From Candidatus Eiseniibacteriota bacterium (GTDB taxonomy: Bacteria > Eisenbacteria > RBG-16-71-46 > SZUA-252), in NCBI GenBank assembly GCA_016880395.1, contig JAEHDN010000097.1, forward strand, positions 1-16,151: DNA of 16,151 nucleotides, given 5' to 3'. Shown piece by piece: positions 6,356 through 13,269 of the stretch. The notes beneath the pieces are model-generated. The model made no database searches. It was not told the DNA's origin and saw nothing but the letters and a program-made list of their open reading frames with translations. Within the stretch, counting starts at the first letter, position 1. Each line of letters begins with the position of its first letter. The position numbers and the translations under genes are program-made.

Positions 6356-6848
6356 GTACGCCCCGTACTTCGGCCGGTACATCGCGAAGGTCCCGGACGG
6401 ACCGATCCTCGACGTCCTCGCGTCGGGTTTGAGGGACACCCTCGCGCTCCTGCGCGCGATTCCGGAGGAGCGTGGCGACTACCGCTACGCCCCGGACAAG
6501 TGGAGCGTCAAGGAGGTCGTGGGTCACGTGATCGACGGCGAGCGCGTCTTCGCCTACCGGGCGCTCCGGTTCGCGCGCAACGACGCCACGCCCCTGCCGG
6601 GGTTCGAGCAGGACGACTACATCCCCGCGGGGAACTTCGGCGCCCGGACGCTGCGCGATCTGGCCGACGAGCTGGAGGCCGTGCGGCAGAGCACGCTCCA
6701 CCTCTTCCGGCACCTCGACGACGCCGCGCTCCTGCGTGGCGGGGTGGCCTCCGGGAATCCCGTCACCGTCCGCGCCCTCGCGTACATCATCGCCGGGCAC
6801 GAAGCGCACCACCGTGCGATCCTCCGGGAGCATTACCTCGGAGGCTGA
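6333..6848 (+). CDS. DinB/YfiT-family metalloprotein
   Basis: A protein of 171 residues, the usual DinB length. The four-helix DinB fold has a metal-binding His triad, seen here as His65 (VVGHVIDGERVF) and the HxxxH pair His156/His160 (GHEAHHRAIL). WSVKEVVGHV is a typical opening to the second helix. Members include thiol S-transferases (bacillithiol- or mycothiol-dependent) and many uncharacterised proteins. The start is GTG at 6333, preceded by GGAGGG at 6321-6326 with a 6-base gap. This places it 23 bases inside the SDR gene in another frame, so translation is probably coupled. The tail overlaps the convergent EamA gene by 16 bases. Confidence 0.88.
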   Translation: MSRPEATEYAPYFGRYIAKVPDGPILDVLASGLRDTLALLRAIPEERGDYRYAPDKWSVKEVVGHVIDGERVFAYRALRFARNDATPLPGFEQDDYIPAGNFGARTLRDLADELEAVRQSTLHLFRHLDDAALLRGGVASGNPVTVRALAYIIAGHEAHHRAILREHYLGG

Positions 6849-7753
6849 GCCCCGGGCTTGCGCGTCGGACCCCGCCTCTCGGCGACGATCGTCCAGCCCA
6901 CCCCCGATAGCACGAGCAGTGCGCCGACATAGGCCATCGGCGCGAGCGATTCGCGCCGCACGACCGCGCCCAGCGCCACGGCGATGATCGGCGTGATGAG
7001 GGACGATGTGTGCACCCTCGTCACCTTCCACTGACCCACGAGCCAGACGTAGAGCACGAACGCGCCCAGATTCCCCAGGACGGCGAGATAGACAACCGGC
7101 CACCACCCGGCAAAGGTCCGCGGCAGGACATGCGGCTCGCCGAGGAGGAGGCTCGCGACCCCGGCCACAGTGGCGCCCACCGCGCAAGCGATGGCGTTGA
7201 CGAGGAACGGCGGTTGGGGGGGCGCCTTCTTTAGGATCACCCCCGCGGCTGTCGCGCAGAGCGCGCCCGTGAAGACGGCGGCGAGGGACTGGGCGGGAGC
7301 GCCCAGCCTGAGCTCGCTCGAGAAGATCAGCGCCACGCCCAGGAAGCCCACGATCGAGCCCATGATCTGTCCCACGGCGATCGGCTGTACGCCGAAGAGC
7401 CACGCCAGGATTCCGGTCGCGATCGGGAGCGTCGCGAAGAGAACCGCTGCGATCGCGCTCGGAACCCGCTGCTCTCCCCAGTAGAGCAGCGTCATGCCCA
7501 CCCCGAGATTCAGGAATCCGAAGAGCAGAACCGCGGGGAGCGCCCGGCGATCGACGGGCCGCGGCCGCGTGACCAGGACCACGAGGGCGTTCAAGAGGGC
7601 GGCGATCCCGAGGCGGAGCATCGCGCCCCAGGCGGGCGGGAGCGAGTCGTTGCCGATCCGGATCACGAGGAACGTGCTGCCCCAGATCGACACCATGGCG
7701 AGGAAGCCCGCGACCGGCTTGGCGGCGGGGAGTCGAGGCGGGCGTTCGCGCAT
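6833..7753 (-). CDS. EamA/DMT-family transporter
   Basis: A protein of 306 residues with about ten hydrophobic helices in two EamA halves. The hallmark WGSTFLVIRIGNDSLPPAW appears in the first helix-loop, and the second half has GNLGAFVLYVWLVGQW and SSLITPIIAVALGAVV. Drug/metabolite transporters of this type export amino acids, metabolites or drugs across the inner membrane; the substrate cannot be read from sequence. The ATG at 7753 starts just before the first helix (MRERPPRLPAAKPVAGFLAM). No ribosome site is visible; CAAGAT about 8 bases before the ATG could be a -10 box. A terminator hairpin lies only 36 bases upstream, so the gene needs its own promoter in that gap or read-through. Confidence 0.9.
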   Translation of the reverse strand: MRERPPRLPAAKPVAGFLAMVSIWGSTFLVIRIGNDSLPPAWGAMLRLGIAALLNALVVLVTRPRPVDRRALPAVLLFGFLNLGVGMTLLYWGEQRVPSAIAAVLFATLPIATGILAWLFGVQPIAVGQIMGSIVGFLGVALIFSSELRLGAPAQSLAAVFTGALCATAAGVILKKAPPQPPFLVNAIACAVGATVAGVASLLLGEPHVLPRTFAGWWPVVYLAVLGNLGAFVLYVWLVGQWKVTRVHTSSLITPIIAVALGAVVRRESLAPMAYVGALLVLSGVGWTIVAERRGPTRKPGAQPPR

Positions 7754-7788
7754 GTGACGCGATCTTGGCACAGGGGCCGGGAAATGCG

Positions 7789-7814
7789 AAGGGGCGCCCG
7801 GTCGGGCGCCCCTT
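7789..7814 (-). terminator. terminator hairpin of the repeat-protein gene
   Basis: A perfect 12-bp inverted repeat AAGGGGCGCCCG / CGGGCGCCCCTT with a 2-base loop lies 38 bases after the stop of the minus-strand gene ending at 7852. On the minus strand the stem ends in CCCCTT, followed by CGCATTT, a weak U-tract. Confidence 0.7.
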
Positions 7815-7851
7815 GCGTCGTTCTCCGCCCAGCGGCGGTGTGATTCCGAGA

Positions 7852-8268
7852 CTAAGGCTTCAGCGAGACCTGTGATCCCTTGGCGTCGTAGAAGTTGAGG
7901 AGCGGCCCCTGATCTTCCGTGATCATGAGCTGCGCACGCGGGCTTTCTGCCGCATCCAGCAGATCGAGGGCCGGTCCCTCTTTCGTCACGCCGAGGTTCA
8001 CTCTGAGCTTGCCGTTCTTGTCGAGGATGGTGAGGGCCGGGCCGTCCGCGCCCGCGTCGAGGATCATCTGGGACTTGTTCTGCGCGCTCTTCAGCACCAG
8101 CACCTCGGCCTCGATCTTCTTCGAGGGAGCCGAGGTGAGTCCGAGGCAGAGCACCCCGGCCATGCCGAGTGACATCACCATTCCGAGAACCCGCAGGCTG
8201 CGGTTCTCGCGCTCCACCTTCTCGAGACGCTGCTCCAGTGACACCGATACGTGTATATCCCGCGTCAT
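7852..8268 (-). CDS. membrane-anchored protein with 22-23-residue repeats
   Basis: A protein of 138 residues, no named family recognised. An N-terminal amphipathic coiled-coil-like stretch (SLEQRLEKVERENRSLRVL, about 10-28) runs into one transmembrane helix (about 29-47). After a Lys/Glu linker come repeat-like units beginning at Gly76, Gly98 and Gly121. Each follows GPxLxLxDxxGxxRxxLxxxxD, preceded by a degenerate copy (57-75). Hydrophobic residues alternate as in short beta strands, so a beta-solenoid or beta-sandwich outside the membrane is plausible. The start at 8268 has AAGGGGGG about 5 bases before it. The gene is divergent from the polytopic membrane protein at 8446 and ends before a clear terminator. 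Confidence 0.75.
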   Translation of the reverse strand: MTRDIHVSVSLEQRLEKVERENRSLRVLGMVMSLGMAGVLCLGLTSAPSKKIEAEVLVLKSAQNKSQMILDAGADGPALTILDKNGKLRVNLGVTKEGPALDLLDAAESPRAQLMITEDQGPLLNFYDAKGSQVSLKP

Positions 8269-8310
8269 GCACCCCCCTTTCGTGAGCCCGCCCAACCCAG
8301 GCAAGGAACG

Positions 8311-8337
8311 ACCCCCATGTATCGGCAATTTGGGGGT
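8311..8337. repeat. inverted repeat in divergent intergenic region
   Basis: ACCCCCA / TGGGGGT, a 7-bp perfect inverted repeat separated by 13 AT-richer bases, lies midway between divergent starts at 8268 and 8446. It could be an operator or a leader hairpin; no direct evidence separates these. Confidence 0.35.
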
Positions 8338-8445
8338 TCCCCTTGAGGTGAAAGTCCGCTGGATCGGGAGGACGGCTTCAAGTCCGGGACCGGGCATGCC
8401 GATAAGGACAGGGGGTGGAGGCACGTGCGCCCCCCCGGAGGTCGG

Positions 8446-9333
8446 ATGCCGAAGTCGGCGGGACAATACGTTCAGCTCGCGTCGTACCGCGTTGCCATTG
8501 CCGTGCTCGCCATCCTGACGGGCGCGTGGGCCATGCACGAGCGGGGAAGCGGCGGATCGGTGTGGCTCCTCGCGTCCATCCTCGCCGTCGCGGCGAGCGC
8601 ATCGCTGATCTGGCCGCTGGTCGTGCCGGCCCGCGACCGGACGATGAACGTCTATTCCATCGGGCCTTCGTTCTTCATCGCGGGCATGTTCCTCCTTCCC
8701 CCGCGCGCGCTGGTCCTGGTCATCGCCTTCTCGATTGCCCTCGCGGGTCTCCTCCGCGGTGACCGGTCCTACCGCACCGTCTTTCGCCTCGCTTCGATGG
8801 TGCTCGTCTTCGTGGGATTCGCGATCCACTTCCGGCTCTCCCCGCAGGCCTCGGATCTCCTTTTCCATCCGGCCCCGCGGGCGGCGCTGGAGATGGCGAT
8901 CGGCGCGGCGGCGCTCACGGCGCTGCTCATCGTGCGGAGCATCGAGCTACGCCTCGAGCACGGGCCCCGGCACACCCCGCACTGGGGCGCCTTCCAGAAG
9001 CCGGCGATCATGGAGGCGGCTCTGTGCCTGGCCTTCTCCACGACGACGACCGTGCTCGGCCGCGTCCACACGGGGTTCCTCGCTGTGGTTGGCTTCGAGA
9101 TGGCGATGGTCTGGTGGTTCCTGCACCGCTATGCGGCCTACACGGCCGGGCTCGCGCGGGTGACGGACCGCCGGAAGAAGCCGCGCGCAACCCTGTGGGA
9201 TGCGGCGACACGCGCGTCGGTCCGGACCGGGACCCGGGCGCCGTCGGCTCTCCGCCGCGTGGAGCCTCGGGCGACGCTCGAGGACGAGCGGGGCGAGGAC
9301 TGGGAGTCGGAGCGGGCGGAAGGGGGACGCTAG
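8446..9333 (+). CDS. polytopic membrane protein, unknown function
   Basis: A protein of 295 residues. About seven hydrophobic helices occupy residues 12-228 (for example 16-31, 40-60, 72-84, 88-104, 113-128, 148-164 and 190-225). A charged Arg/Glu-rich cytoplasmic tail (about 238-295) follows, ending DERGEDWESERAEGGR. The layout recalls integral membrane sensory modules (MASE-like) found before signalling domains, but here no catalytic domain follows, so this is only a resemblance. Two starts are possible: GTG at 8425 and ATG at 8446, each with a GGAGG just ahead. I prefer the ATG (GGAGG at 8437-8441). The 3' end overlaps the convergent ispG stop by 4 bases. Confidence 0.7.
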   Translation: MPKSAGQYVQLASYRVAIAVLAILTGAWAMHERGSGGSVWLLASILAVAASASLIWPLVVPARDRTMNVYSIGPSFFIAGMFLLPPRALVLVIAFSIALAGLLRGDRSYRTVFRLASMVLVFVGFAIHFRLSPQASDLLFHPAPRAALEMAIGAAALTALLIVRSIELRLEHGPRHTPHWGAFQKPAIMEAALCLAFSTTTTVLGRVHTGFLAVVGFEMAMVWWFLHRYAAYTAGLARVTDRRKKPRATLWDAATRASVRTGTRAPSALRRVEPRATLEDERGEDWESERAEGGR

Positions 9334-10583
9334 GCGCCGAAGCGCCGGGCGACGTAGTCCTCGACGAGCGCGAGGAATTCCTCGGCGATGCGCGGGCCCT
9401 GGAGCGTGGTGCGGAGCGAGCCGTCGACGTAGACGGGAGCCTTCGGATCCTCGGCCGTGCCCGGGAGCGAGATGCCGATGTCCGCGTGGCGCGACTCGCC
9501 TGGCCCGTTCACGACACACCCCATCACCGCGACGCGCAGCCCCTCCACGCCGGGATAGGCGGATCGCCACACCGGCATCTGCTCGCGAAGACGTGTGTTC
9601 ACGCGCTCGGCCAGCTCCTGGAAGAAGCTGCTCGTCGTTCGGCCGCATCCGGGACAGGACGTCACCTGCGGCTGGAAGTGGCGCAGCTCGAGCGACTGGA
9701 GGATCTGTTGACAGATCCTCACTTCCTCACGCCGATCCCCGCCCGGCTGAGGCGTGAGGCTCACACGGATCGTGTCGCCGATGCCTTCGAGGAGGAGCGT
9801 CGCGAGCCCCGCGGTCGAGGCGACGATCCCCTTCGCTCCCATGCCGGCCTCGGTGAGCCCGAGATGCAGCGGAAAATCCGTCTCCGCCGCGAGCCGTCGA
9901 TAGATCGCGATCAGATCGCGCACGCCCGAAACCTTGGCGGAGAGCACGATGGCATCGTGCGGCTGTCCGAACTCCTCGGCCAGAGCGGCCGAGCGGACGG
10001 CGCTCTGGAACATGGCGTCGAGCGTGACCTCGCGGTCCTCGCGCGGCTTGGCGCTCCGCGCGTTCTCGTCCATGAGCGCGGTCAATAGCTCGCGATCGAG
10101 CGATCCCCAGTTCACTCCGATCCGCACCGGCTTACCGTTCGCCACCGCGATTCGGATGATCTGGCGAAAGTGCTCGTCGTGGCGCTTGCCACTCCCGACG
10201 TTGCCTGGATTGATGCGGTACTTGTCGAGGGCACGCGCGCACTCTGGGACGTCGGTCAGGAGCAGGTGTCCGCTGAAGTGGAAGTCGCCGACGATTGGCG
10301 CGGCGACGCCTGCATCGCGCGCGCGTGCGACGATCTCGGGCACGGCGCGGGCCGCCTCCGGGGTGTTCACGGTGACGCGCACGAGCTCGGAGCCGGCCTC
10401 GGCCAGCGCGATCACCTGCGTGGCCGTGGCGTCCGCGTCGGCGGTGTCGGTGTTCGTCATCGACTGAACGGCGACCGGGCGGACGCCGCCGATCGTGACG
10501 GATCCGATCGCGACGGGGACCGAGCGCCGCCGCGGGGACGCCGTGCTATCCGAAGTGTCGAGCGGAATGGTGAACGTGGGCAT
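9330..10583 (-). CDS. ispG: 4-hydroxy-3-methylbut-2-enyl diphosphate synthase
   Basis: A protein of 417 residues, within the bacterial IspG/GcpE range. It converts MEcPP to HMBPP, the penultimate MEP-pathway step, with a [4Fe-4S] cluster. The N-terminal TIM barrel shows the signature VAVQSMTNTDTADADAT (37-53) and INPGNVG (124-130). The C-terminal cluster domain holds SCPGCGR (Cys310, Cys313) and VMGCVVNGPGE (Cys356, Glu363), the full set of cluster ligands. The first 20 residues are an unconserved polar extension. The ATG at 10583 has no ribosome site; TAGACT (minus strand, 10596-10591) ends 7 bases before it, suggesting a leaderless transcript. It is divergent from menG across a 50-base symmetric region. 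Its product feeds the prenyl tail that MenA attaches. Confidence 0.97.
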   Translation of the reverse strand: MPTFTIPLDTSDSTASPRRRSVPVAIGSVTIGGVRPVAVQSMTNTDTADADATATQVIALAEAGSELVRVTVNTPEAARAVPEIVARARDAGVAAPIVGDFHFSGHLLLTDVPECARALDKYRINPGNVGSGKRHDEHFRQIIRIAVANGKPVRIGVNWGSLDRELLTALMDENARSAKPREDREVTLDAMFQSAVRSAALAEEFGQPHDAIVLSAKVSGVRDLIAIYRRLAAETDFPLHLGLTEAGMGAKGIVASTAGLATLLLEGIGDTIRVSLTPQPGGDRREEVRICQQILQSLELRHFQPQVTSCPGCGRTTSSFFQELAERVNTRLREQMPVWRSAYPGVEGLRVAVMGCVVNGPGESRHADIGISLPGTAEDPKAPVYVDGSLRTTLQGPRIAEEFLALVEDYVARRFGA

Positions 10584-10587
10584 CCAT

Positions 10588-10630
10588 GCGAGTCTAGCAC
10601 GGGGGGCATCGAGCGGCGTGCTAGACTCGC
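10588..10630. promoter_or_regulatory. symmetric divergent promoter/operator of ispG and menG
   Basis: A perfect 14-bp inverted repeat (GCGAGTCTAGCACG at 10588-10601 and CGTGCTAGACTCGC at 10617-10630) separated by 15 bases. Each arm contains TAGACT on the strand that reads outward. The box ends 7 bases before the ispG ATG and 6 bases before the menG ATG. As -10 elements these would start transcription at or next to the start codons. The whole element could also be a repressor site controlling both genes. No ribosome site exists for either gene. Confidence 0.6.
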
Positions 10631-10633
10631 GCT

Positions 10634-11410
10634 ATGAGGACCCCGCCGATCGCCGCCGCTTCGACGCCGACCGGAGCCCAGCCGGAGACCGCGCCGAGCG
10701 CGCCGGCGCCCGCGTCGCGCGTGCGGTCGATGTTCGCCTCGATCGCAGGCTCCTATGACCGGGCGAACCAGGTCCTCTCGCTCGGTCTCCACCATCGCTG
10801 GCGCACCGCCGCGGTCCGTCTGAGCGGCGTGGGCGAGGGGGACCGCGTACTCGACTGCGCGACCGGAACCGGCGATCTCGCGATCGCCTTCCGCCGCGCC
10901 GTGGGCCCAAAGGGAGACGTAATCGGTTCCGACTTCTGCGCGGAGATGCTCGCCTTGGCGCCGGCCAAGGCCGCGCGGGCCGGGCTTCCGATCCGGTTCG
11001 AGATCGCGGACGTGCTCGCGCTGCCGTACCCCGACCGCGCGTTCGACGTGTCCTCGATCGCGTTCGGGATCCGGAACGTCGAGGATCCCGCACGCGGCCT
11101 GGCGGAGATGGCGCGCGTCACACGCGAGGGAGGGCGGGTGGTGGTGCTCGAATTCGGCCAGCCGGGAGGAGCGCTCTTCGGCCCGGCCTACCGGTTCTAC
11201 TCGGGGACGATCCTGCCGCGGATCGGAGGGTGGCTGAGCGGGCAGCGCTCCGCCTACGAGTATCTCGACCGGACGTCCTCCCGCTTTCCCGCGGGCGAAC
11301 GGTTCACGGCGATGATGCGGGGAACGGGCGCATTCCGGGACGTGCGCGGCCACGCGCTGACGGGCGGCGTGGCTTACGTCTACGTCGGCGAGGTCGGGGC
11401 CCTGGCGTGA
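10634..11410 (+). CDS. menG: demethylmenaquinone methyltransferase (UbiE/MenG family)
   Basis: A protein of 258 residues. It transfers a methyl group from SAM to demethylmenaquinone, the last step of menaquinone synthesis. SAM motif I is VLDCATGTGD (72-81), and the UbiE signature FGIRNVEDPARGLAEMARV (144-162) is followed by GGRVVVLEF. The family start FASIAGSYDRAN appears at residue 34, so the first 30 residues are an extra Ala/Pro/Thr-rich extension. The ATG at 10634 lacks a ribosome site and sits 6 bases after TAGACT. The stop overlaps the next gene by GTGA. Since the neighbours make menaquinone, the substrate is probably demethylmenaquinone rather than a ubiquinone precursor. Confidence 0.93.
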   Translation: MRTPPIAAASTPTGAQPETAPSAPAPASRVRSMFASIAGSYDRANQVLSLGLHHRWRTAAVRLSGVGEGDRVLDCATGTGDLAIAFRRAVGPKGDVIGSDFCAEMLALAPAKAARAGLPIRFEIADVLALPYPDRAFDVSSIAFGIRNVEDPARGLAEMARVTREGGRVVVLEFGQPGGALFGPAYRFYSGTILPRIGGWLSGQRSAYEYLDRTSSRFPAGERFTAMMRGTGAFRDVRGHALTGGVAYVYVGEVGALA

Positions 11411-11847
11411 GCTTCCGCGCGACGATCCCCGTACGCTTCCAGGACGTGGACGCGGCGGGCGTGCTCTTCTTCGGGCGGATCTTCGACTACTGCCATCAGG
11501 CCTACGAAGAGCTGATCGGCTCCTTCGGGGTGGATCGGGCGCACTACTTCGCGGGGGCGGACTATCTCGTCCCGATCGCGCATGCCGAGGCGGATTACCG
11601 GAGCCCGATCCGCCTCGGGGAGCGGGTGACGGTGACGATCGACGTGACCCGCGTCGGCCGCGCCTCGGTGCGTCTCCGCTATCGCGTCACGGGACCGGCG
11701 GCGGAGGATCTGCGCGCCGAGGTGATGACCGTCCACGCGTTCGTGGACCGCGCCACGATGCGGCCGATCTCGATCCCGGAGCCCTTACGCGGTTTCTTCC
11801 TGGGGCACCTCGCTCCGGAACAGATCGCGGAGCGCGTCGCGAAGTAG
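11407..11847 (+). CDS. menI: hotdog thioesterase, probable DHNA-CoA hydrolase
   Basis: A protein of 146 residues with a single 4HBT hotdog domain. The motif RFQDVDAAGVLFFGRIFDYC (10-29) carries the catalytic Asp15 of the DxDAAG type, as in cyanobacterial and plant 1,4-dihydroxy-2-naphthoyl-CoA thioesterases. That reaction frees DHNA from CoA before prenylation by MenA, the step missing from the men genes on the facing operon. Sequence alone shows a 4HBT thioesterase; the substrate is inferred from gene context. It starts with GTG in a 4-base overlap with the menG stop, so translation is coupled. The 3' end overlaps menE by 63 bases on the opposite strand. Confidence 0.8.
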   Translation: MSFRATIPVRFQDVDAAGVLFFGRIFDYCHQAYEELIGSFGVDRAHYFAGADYLVPIAHAEADYRSPIRLGERVTVTIDVTRVGRASVRLRYRVTGPAAEDLRAEVMTVHAFVDRATMRPISIPEPLRGFFLGHLAPEQIAERVAK

Positions 11848-13269
11848 CTTCCCCGAGGCGCTCCGGGGAAGCTCGGGCAGGATCCGGAGCCGGCGCGGCA
11901 GCTTGAACCCGGCGAGCGACTCCGCGGCGTGACGCCGGAGATCCTCCAGGTCGAGCGAGGCGCCGGGTCGGAGCACCACGGCCGCCGCGATCTCATGCCC
12001 CCACGATCCCGCCGGCACGCCCACGATCCCGATCTCCGCGATGGCCGGATGCCCGCTCAGCACGCGCTCGATCTCGACGGGGGAGACGTTCTCGCCCCCC
12101 ACGACCACCCGGTCGCTTCGCCTGTCGAGCACGACGAGCCGCCCGGCCGGGTCCCAAACGCCGACGTCTCCGGTCTTGAGCCAGCGCCCGTCCCAGGCCG
12201 CCGCTTCCTTCTCCCGATCCTCGAAGTACGCGGCCATCACGGTCGGACCGCTGATCACGATCTCCCCCTCCTGGCCGCGCGGGACCGCGAGCCCGCGCTC
12301 GTCCCGGATCTCGACCCTCACGAACGGGAGCGGCCGTCCCGCCGTGTCGAGCCCCGCGGGCCACACGCGCGGCGAGAGGGTGGTCACTTGCGACGCAGCC
12401 TCGGTGAGCCCGTAGGTGGGGAGCGCCTTCAGGCGCAGCTCGGCCGCTTCCTCCAGGAGCTCGCGCGGAGCCGGGCCGCCCCCAACGAGCGCGGCGCGGA
12501 GGGAGGTCGGGAACATACGACCGCCGCGCGCGCGGAGAAGCCGCTCGAGGAGTGGCGGCACGAGCGAGATCAGGGTCACGCCCTCCCGATCGATGGCATC
12601 GAGCACCCGGTCGGCGTCGAACCGGTCGTGGAGGAGGACGGCACTGCCATAGTAGGCGCTCCGCGTCAGGATCGAGAGGCCGCCGACGTGGTGGAGCGGG
12701 AGGCAGGATAGCCAGAGGTCGCCCGGTCGGACGCCGAGATTTCGCGCGGACGCGAGCGCGCTCCAGAAGAAGTTCCCGTGCGTGAGCACCGCCCCGCGCG
12801 GCTCGCCCGACGTGCCCGACGTGAAGCAGAGCGCCGCGGGCATGTCGAGCCGCCGGAGGAGCCTCGGCCCGACATCCGTCGGCGGGGGCACGTGCACGCC
12901 GAGCACCGGGCCCTCCTCGATGCCGCGCTCCGTGTCCGAGGATTCGCTCGTGAGCGCGAGATCGACCCACGCCCGCTTGCGGAGCGCCTGACGCTCTTCG
13001 GCCGGAAGGGACGCGCCGATGGGCACGGGCAGGAGCCCGATCCGCTGGAGCGCGTGGAACGCGATCACGAAGCTGAACGCGTGCGCGGGCGCGAACTCGA
13101 GGGACACGTGCTCGCCCGCGCCGAGCCCCTGCGCGATCAGTGCATCGGCCGACTCCTGCACCGCCGCGTTCAGCCGCCCGTAGGTCCAGGACGTCTCGCC
13201 CCGCATGAGCGCGAGCCGATCGGGCGCGACACGCGCCCAGAACTGGAGGGGATCGGGGGTGAATCTCAT
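11785..13269 (-). CDS. menE: 2-succinylbenzoate-CoA ligase
   Basis: A protein of 494 residues, the usual MenE size, in the ANL adenylating superfamily. It activates o-succinylbenzoate with ATP and joins it to CoA. The core motifs are present: A3 P-loop CFTSGTSGEPRGAVLTHGN (148-166; Arg replaces the commoner Lys in the loop), YGLTEA (286-291), TGD (366-368), DRRSDRVVVGGENV, and A10 PRSASGKLLR with catalytic Lys474. Its start ATG overlaps the menC stop by 4 bases, and the ribosome site lies in the menC tail. It is the last gene of the minus-strand men operon. Its final 63 coding bases are antisense to the thioesterase gene. Confidence 0.93.
   Translation of the reverse strand: MRFTPDPLQFWARVAPDRLALMRGETSWTYGRLNAAVQESADALIAQGLGAGEHVSLEFAPAHAFSFVIAFHALQRIGLLPVPIGASLPAEERQALRKRAWVDLALTSESSDTERGIEEGPVLGVHVPPPTDVGPRLLRRLDMPAALCFTSGTSGEPRGAVLTHGNFFWSALASARNLGVRPGDLWLSCLPLHHVGGLSILTRSAYYGSAVLLHDRFDADRVLDAIDREGVTLISLVPPLLERLLRARGGRMFPTSLRAALVGGGPAPRELLEEAAELRLKALPTYGLTEAASQVTTLSPRVWPAGLDTAGRPLPFVRVEIRDERGLAVPRGQEGEIVISGPTVMAAYFEDREKEAAAWDGRWLKTGDVGVWDPAGRLVVLDRRSDRVVVGGENVSPVEIERVLSGHPAIAEIGIVGVPAGSWGHEIAAAVVLRPGASLDLEDLRRHAAESLAGFKLPRRLRILPELPRSASGKLLRDALRDLFRSEVPQEETA
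11846..11873 (+). terminator. hairpin at the menI stop, inside menE
   Basis: A perfect 10-bp stem AGCTTCCCCG / CGGGGAAGCT with an 8-base loop begins within the menI stop codon. It is well placed to end the menG-menI transcript, but it lies inside the coding sequence of the facing menE gene. No T-tract follows. Confidence 0.5.

Noticed and set aside
9024..10088. A 354-codon plus-strand frame opposite ispG
   Set aside because: It is a high-GC shadow: it overlaps both the membrane-protein gene and ispG, whose conserved motifs are certain, and its own translation has no recognisable domain.
10588..10630. The inverted repeat read as a bidirectional transcription terminator
   Set aside because: It lies between divergent starts, not after stop codons, and the arms sit right before both start codons, so a promoter/operator role fits better.
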